From Niabella beijingensis (lineage in GTDB: Bacteria > Bacteroidota > Bacteroidia > Chitinophagales > Chitinophagaceae), in assembly GCF_020034665.1 (NCBI RefSeq), contig NZ_JAIQDI010000002.1:124001-188000 (forward strand): a stretch of DNA of 64,000 nucleotides. The letters run 5' to 3'. Below, piece by piece: positions 62,664 through 64,000 of this stretch; positions within the stretch are counted from its first letter, which is position 1; each line of letters starts with the position of its first letter. Below the pieces are notes generated by a model. It did not search any database. It was given only the letters and a program-made list of their open reading frames with translations, and was not told where the DNA came from. The position numbers were made by a program, and so were the translations under genes.

Positions 62664-63549
62664 TTAATTGAAGGCGCAGCCATTGCATGTATCAGCCTCC
62701 GTCAAAACGGAGCGGTTATGGGTTTCATTAAAAAGCCGCAACTGGAAAGCTGCGGCGGAACGATTGACCCGAGTCGATGCTCAGGGTTGTGCAATTTGAA
62801 TGAATAAATGTAACAGCAATACCGTTACAAGATGTTAATCAAATGCGCACATTAATTGTGGATTTTATTAAAAATGTTGTAATTAGAACGCTGCGGCCAT
62901 TAAAATCCATCCTGATTGTCACGTTTGAAGAAAGATCAGGTGCTTTCTGAAATTAAAGCTACAGTTTTAAAATGTTAATGATTCATTTTAGGATGAATAA
63001 TATAGTTGAAACACTGCTAAAAATGAGCATCCAAAATAAGACCATGAAACAACCCATTGCAATCTATCCGTACGCTATTGTAAATCTGTTATTCTGATTA
63101 TTGTGAGCAGTCTGAGACCCGTACGATGTAAAGAAATGTTTAGAAATTATGCCCCCATTGCTCTTTAATGGCAAGGCACAGCACTCAGGGATCGTGAAAG
63201 TAACCCCGGAGTAAGCGTTCATACGGCTGTATGAATATTGTTTTATAATGTCCTGTTATGCAGAAGCGGCTTTGGCATAACAGCAGGAACTTTTGATACC
63301 GTCGCATCTTCTTTTCTGTTTAAAAAGAAGGTGCAACCGGTTTGCCGGTTATGCTGCTGCCGGTTTTAAAAAGACCTTCAGTCATGATCTGTGGAAACGA
63401 TTGCACCCGTATCGCTGCAGGTTTGCATCAAATCTTATATTATATTTGAGAGAACGGTCCGTATCCGGGAATATAAATACCCGGAAAGGGCGCGGATCTG
63501 CCATGGAGCGGATGATTACCGGGTCTATTGTTTGTTAAACCAGCTATAT
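62664..63549. other. Long intergenic stretch without a recognised gene
   Basis: 886 bp. It holds hairpins GCCGCA/TGCGGC (62735-62756), CTGTTATGC/GCATAACAG (63253-63283) and TCCGGG/CCCGGA (63464-63485, 65 bp before the sigma factor ATG). The frame at 63293-63538 begins with TTG and has poor coding look. No RNA family recognised. Confidence 0.5.
63253..63283. repeat. 9-bp inverted repeat
   Basis: CTGTTATGC at 63253-63261 and GCATAACAG at 63275-63283 with a 13-nt loop. No T run follows, so not a typical terminator. Confidence 0.35.
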
Positions 63550-64000
63550 ATGTCGCAGCAGCAGGACATTTTATTGGTAACGCGATTAAAAAGCAACGAC
63601 ATTGCTGCGTTCGATGAATTGTACCTGAAGTATTTTAAACTGCTGTGTGCAAATGCTTTTCTGTTCCTGAAAAATGAGAATGAAGCTAAAGACCTGGTGC
63701 AGACCCTGTTCCTGGATATATGGGAAAAAAAACTGTACGAGCATTTTCATAAAGATGTAAAAGGCTACCTGTTTCTGGCAGTCAAGAACCGCTGTCTTAA
63801 TTTTATAAAAAGCCAGAAAGTAAAAGGTGCAAGAGCAGCATCGTTCAACCGGTTTTATCATGAACAGTCCGGTGAGCCGGAACCCGGCAATGATCCGGCC
63901 GATCATCAGGAACAGCTGCGCATGTTGCTGTCGGATATGAAGGGTCAGAAAAAGGCCGCCCTGAATATGGTCTATTTTAAAGAGAAAAAATACAGCGAAG
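63550..64000 (+). CDS. ECF sigma factor, N-terminal part
   Basis: 150 codons are visible before the right edge. Region 2: N-E-A-K-D-L-V-Q-T-L-F-L-D-I-W-E and K-G-Y-L-F-L-A-V-K-N-R-C-L-N-F-I-K. Region 4 begins near K-A-A-L-N-M-V-Y-F-K-E-K-K-Y-S-E. A Bacteroidota ECF factor that would normally precede a FecR gene and SusC/SusD, which would lie beyond the window. Confidence 0.88.
   Translation, partial: MSQQQDILLVTRLKSNDIAAFDELYLKYFKLLCANAFLFLKNENEAKDLVQTLFLDIWEKKLYEHFHKDVKGYLFLAVKNRCLNFIKSQKVKGARAASFNRFYHEQSGEPEPGNDPADHQEQLRMLLSDMKGQKKAALNMVYFKEKKYSE

Noticed and set aside
63293..63538. 81-aa plus-strand frame in the long intergenic stretch
   Set aside because: Starts with TTG, has no recognisable composition or neighbours, and lies among hairpins.
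1..64000. CRISPR arrays, rRNA genes, transposase-type insertion sequences
   Set aside because: No regularly spaced repeats, no rRNA-like stretch and no transposase motif were seen in the window.

Overview
The window is a 64 kb piece of a Bacteroidota chromosome, most likely family Chitinophagaceae (inference from gene content). The evidence is SusC/SusD-type and other TonB-dependent receptors (TBDRs), FecI/FecR pairs, LytTR and His_kinase two-component genes, a TBDR+DUF4249 pair, many lipoproteins, almost no Shine-Dalgarno sites, and several TTTG-N19-21-TAnnTTTG promoters.

Layout. (1) 1-9.4 kb, metal handling, apparently copper: an OprC-like copper TBDR with CxxxM and HxM motifs, an MbnP-like lipoprotein, a YtkA/FixH-like lipoprotein, a second TBDR, the start of an exported DJ-1/PfpI lipoprotein, a Sco1-type protein, two small paralogous Cx9CxGxC membrane proteins and an AraC regulator. 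(2) 9.5-12.4 kb: an unrecognised protein, then a minus-strand operon of a SWIM zinc-finger protein, a degenerate nucleotidyltransferase-like half and a HEPN half that read as one protein split by a frame change. (3) 12.4-20.2 kb, ion and osmotic stress: XRE regulator, CPA1 antiporter, DUF389, double UspA, NhaA, YbdG-like MscS channel and DUF305. (4) 20.4-23.7 kb: an SDR-like protein without catalytic Tyr/Lys, an ECF sigma factor with paired cysteines, and a pump-less arsR-DUF6428-arsC operon with two operator-like sites. (5) 23.8-32.9 kb: FecI/FecR, SusC/SusD, a TlpA-like redoxin and a frameshifted small exported protein coupled to it. (6) 33.1-41.5 kb, AT-rich accessory DNA: XRE regulator, a 388-aa unknown, a 1236-aa STAND-like NTPase with a nuclease-like N-terminus (candidate anti-phage protein), small unknowns and a DUF1016 nuclease. 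(7) 41.9-49.2 kb: an NBU-type integrative mobilizable element (relaxase, MobC, candidate oriT, ParA-like, primase-like, excisionase-like, tyrosine integrase) ending in a 3' fragment of tRNA-Leu(CAA). (8) 49.3-57.3 kb: a peptidase-containing ABC exporter (C39) and HlyD adaptor, divergent from a double-glycine-leader protein whose mature part looks like a cysteine peptidase, a coupled Sec-exported protein, and a tandem glycosyltransferase-25-like protein. This is the strongest candidate for a new system. (9) 57.5-64 kb: a LytTR two-component pair, a TBDR with DUF4249 lipoprotein, and the start of another ECF sigma factor.

How they work together: the first block would move copper across the outer membrane and handle it in the periplasm. 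The middle block controls Na+/H+ and turgor. FecI/FecR probably controls a SusCD uptake system. The exporter block would cleave the leader at Gly-Gly and secrete a probably enzymatic, possibly glycosylated, protein. All functional calls rest on reading motifs by eye; no database search was run.
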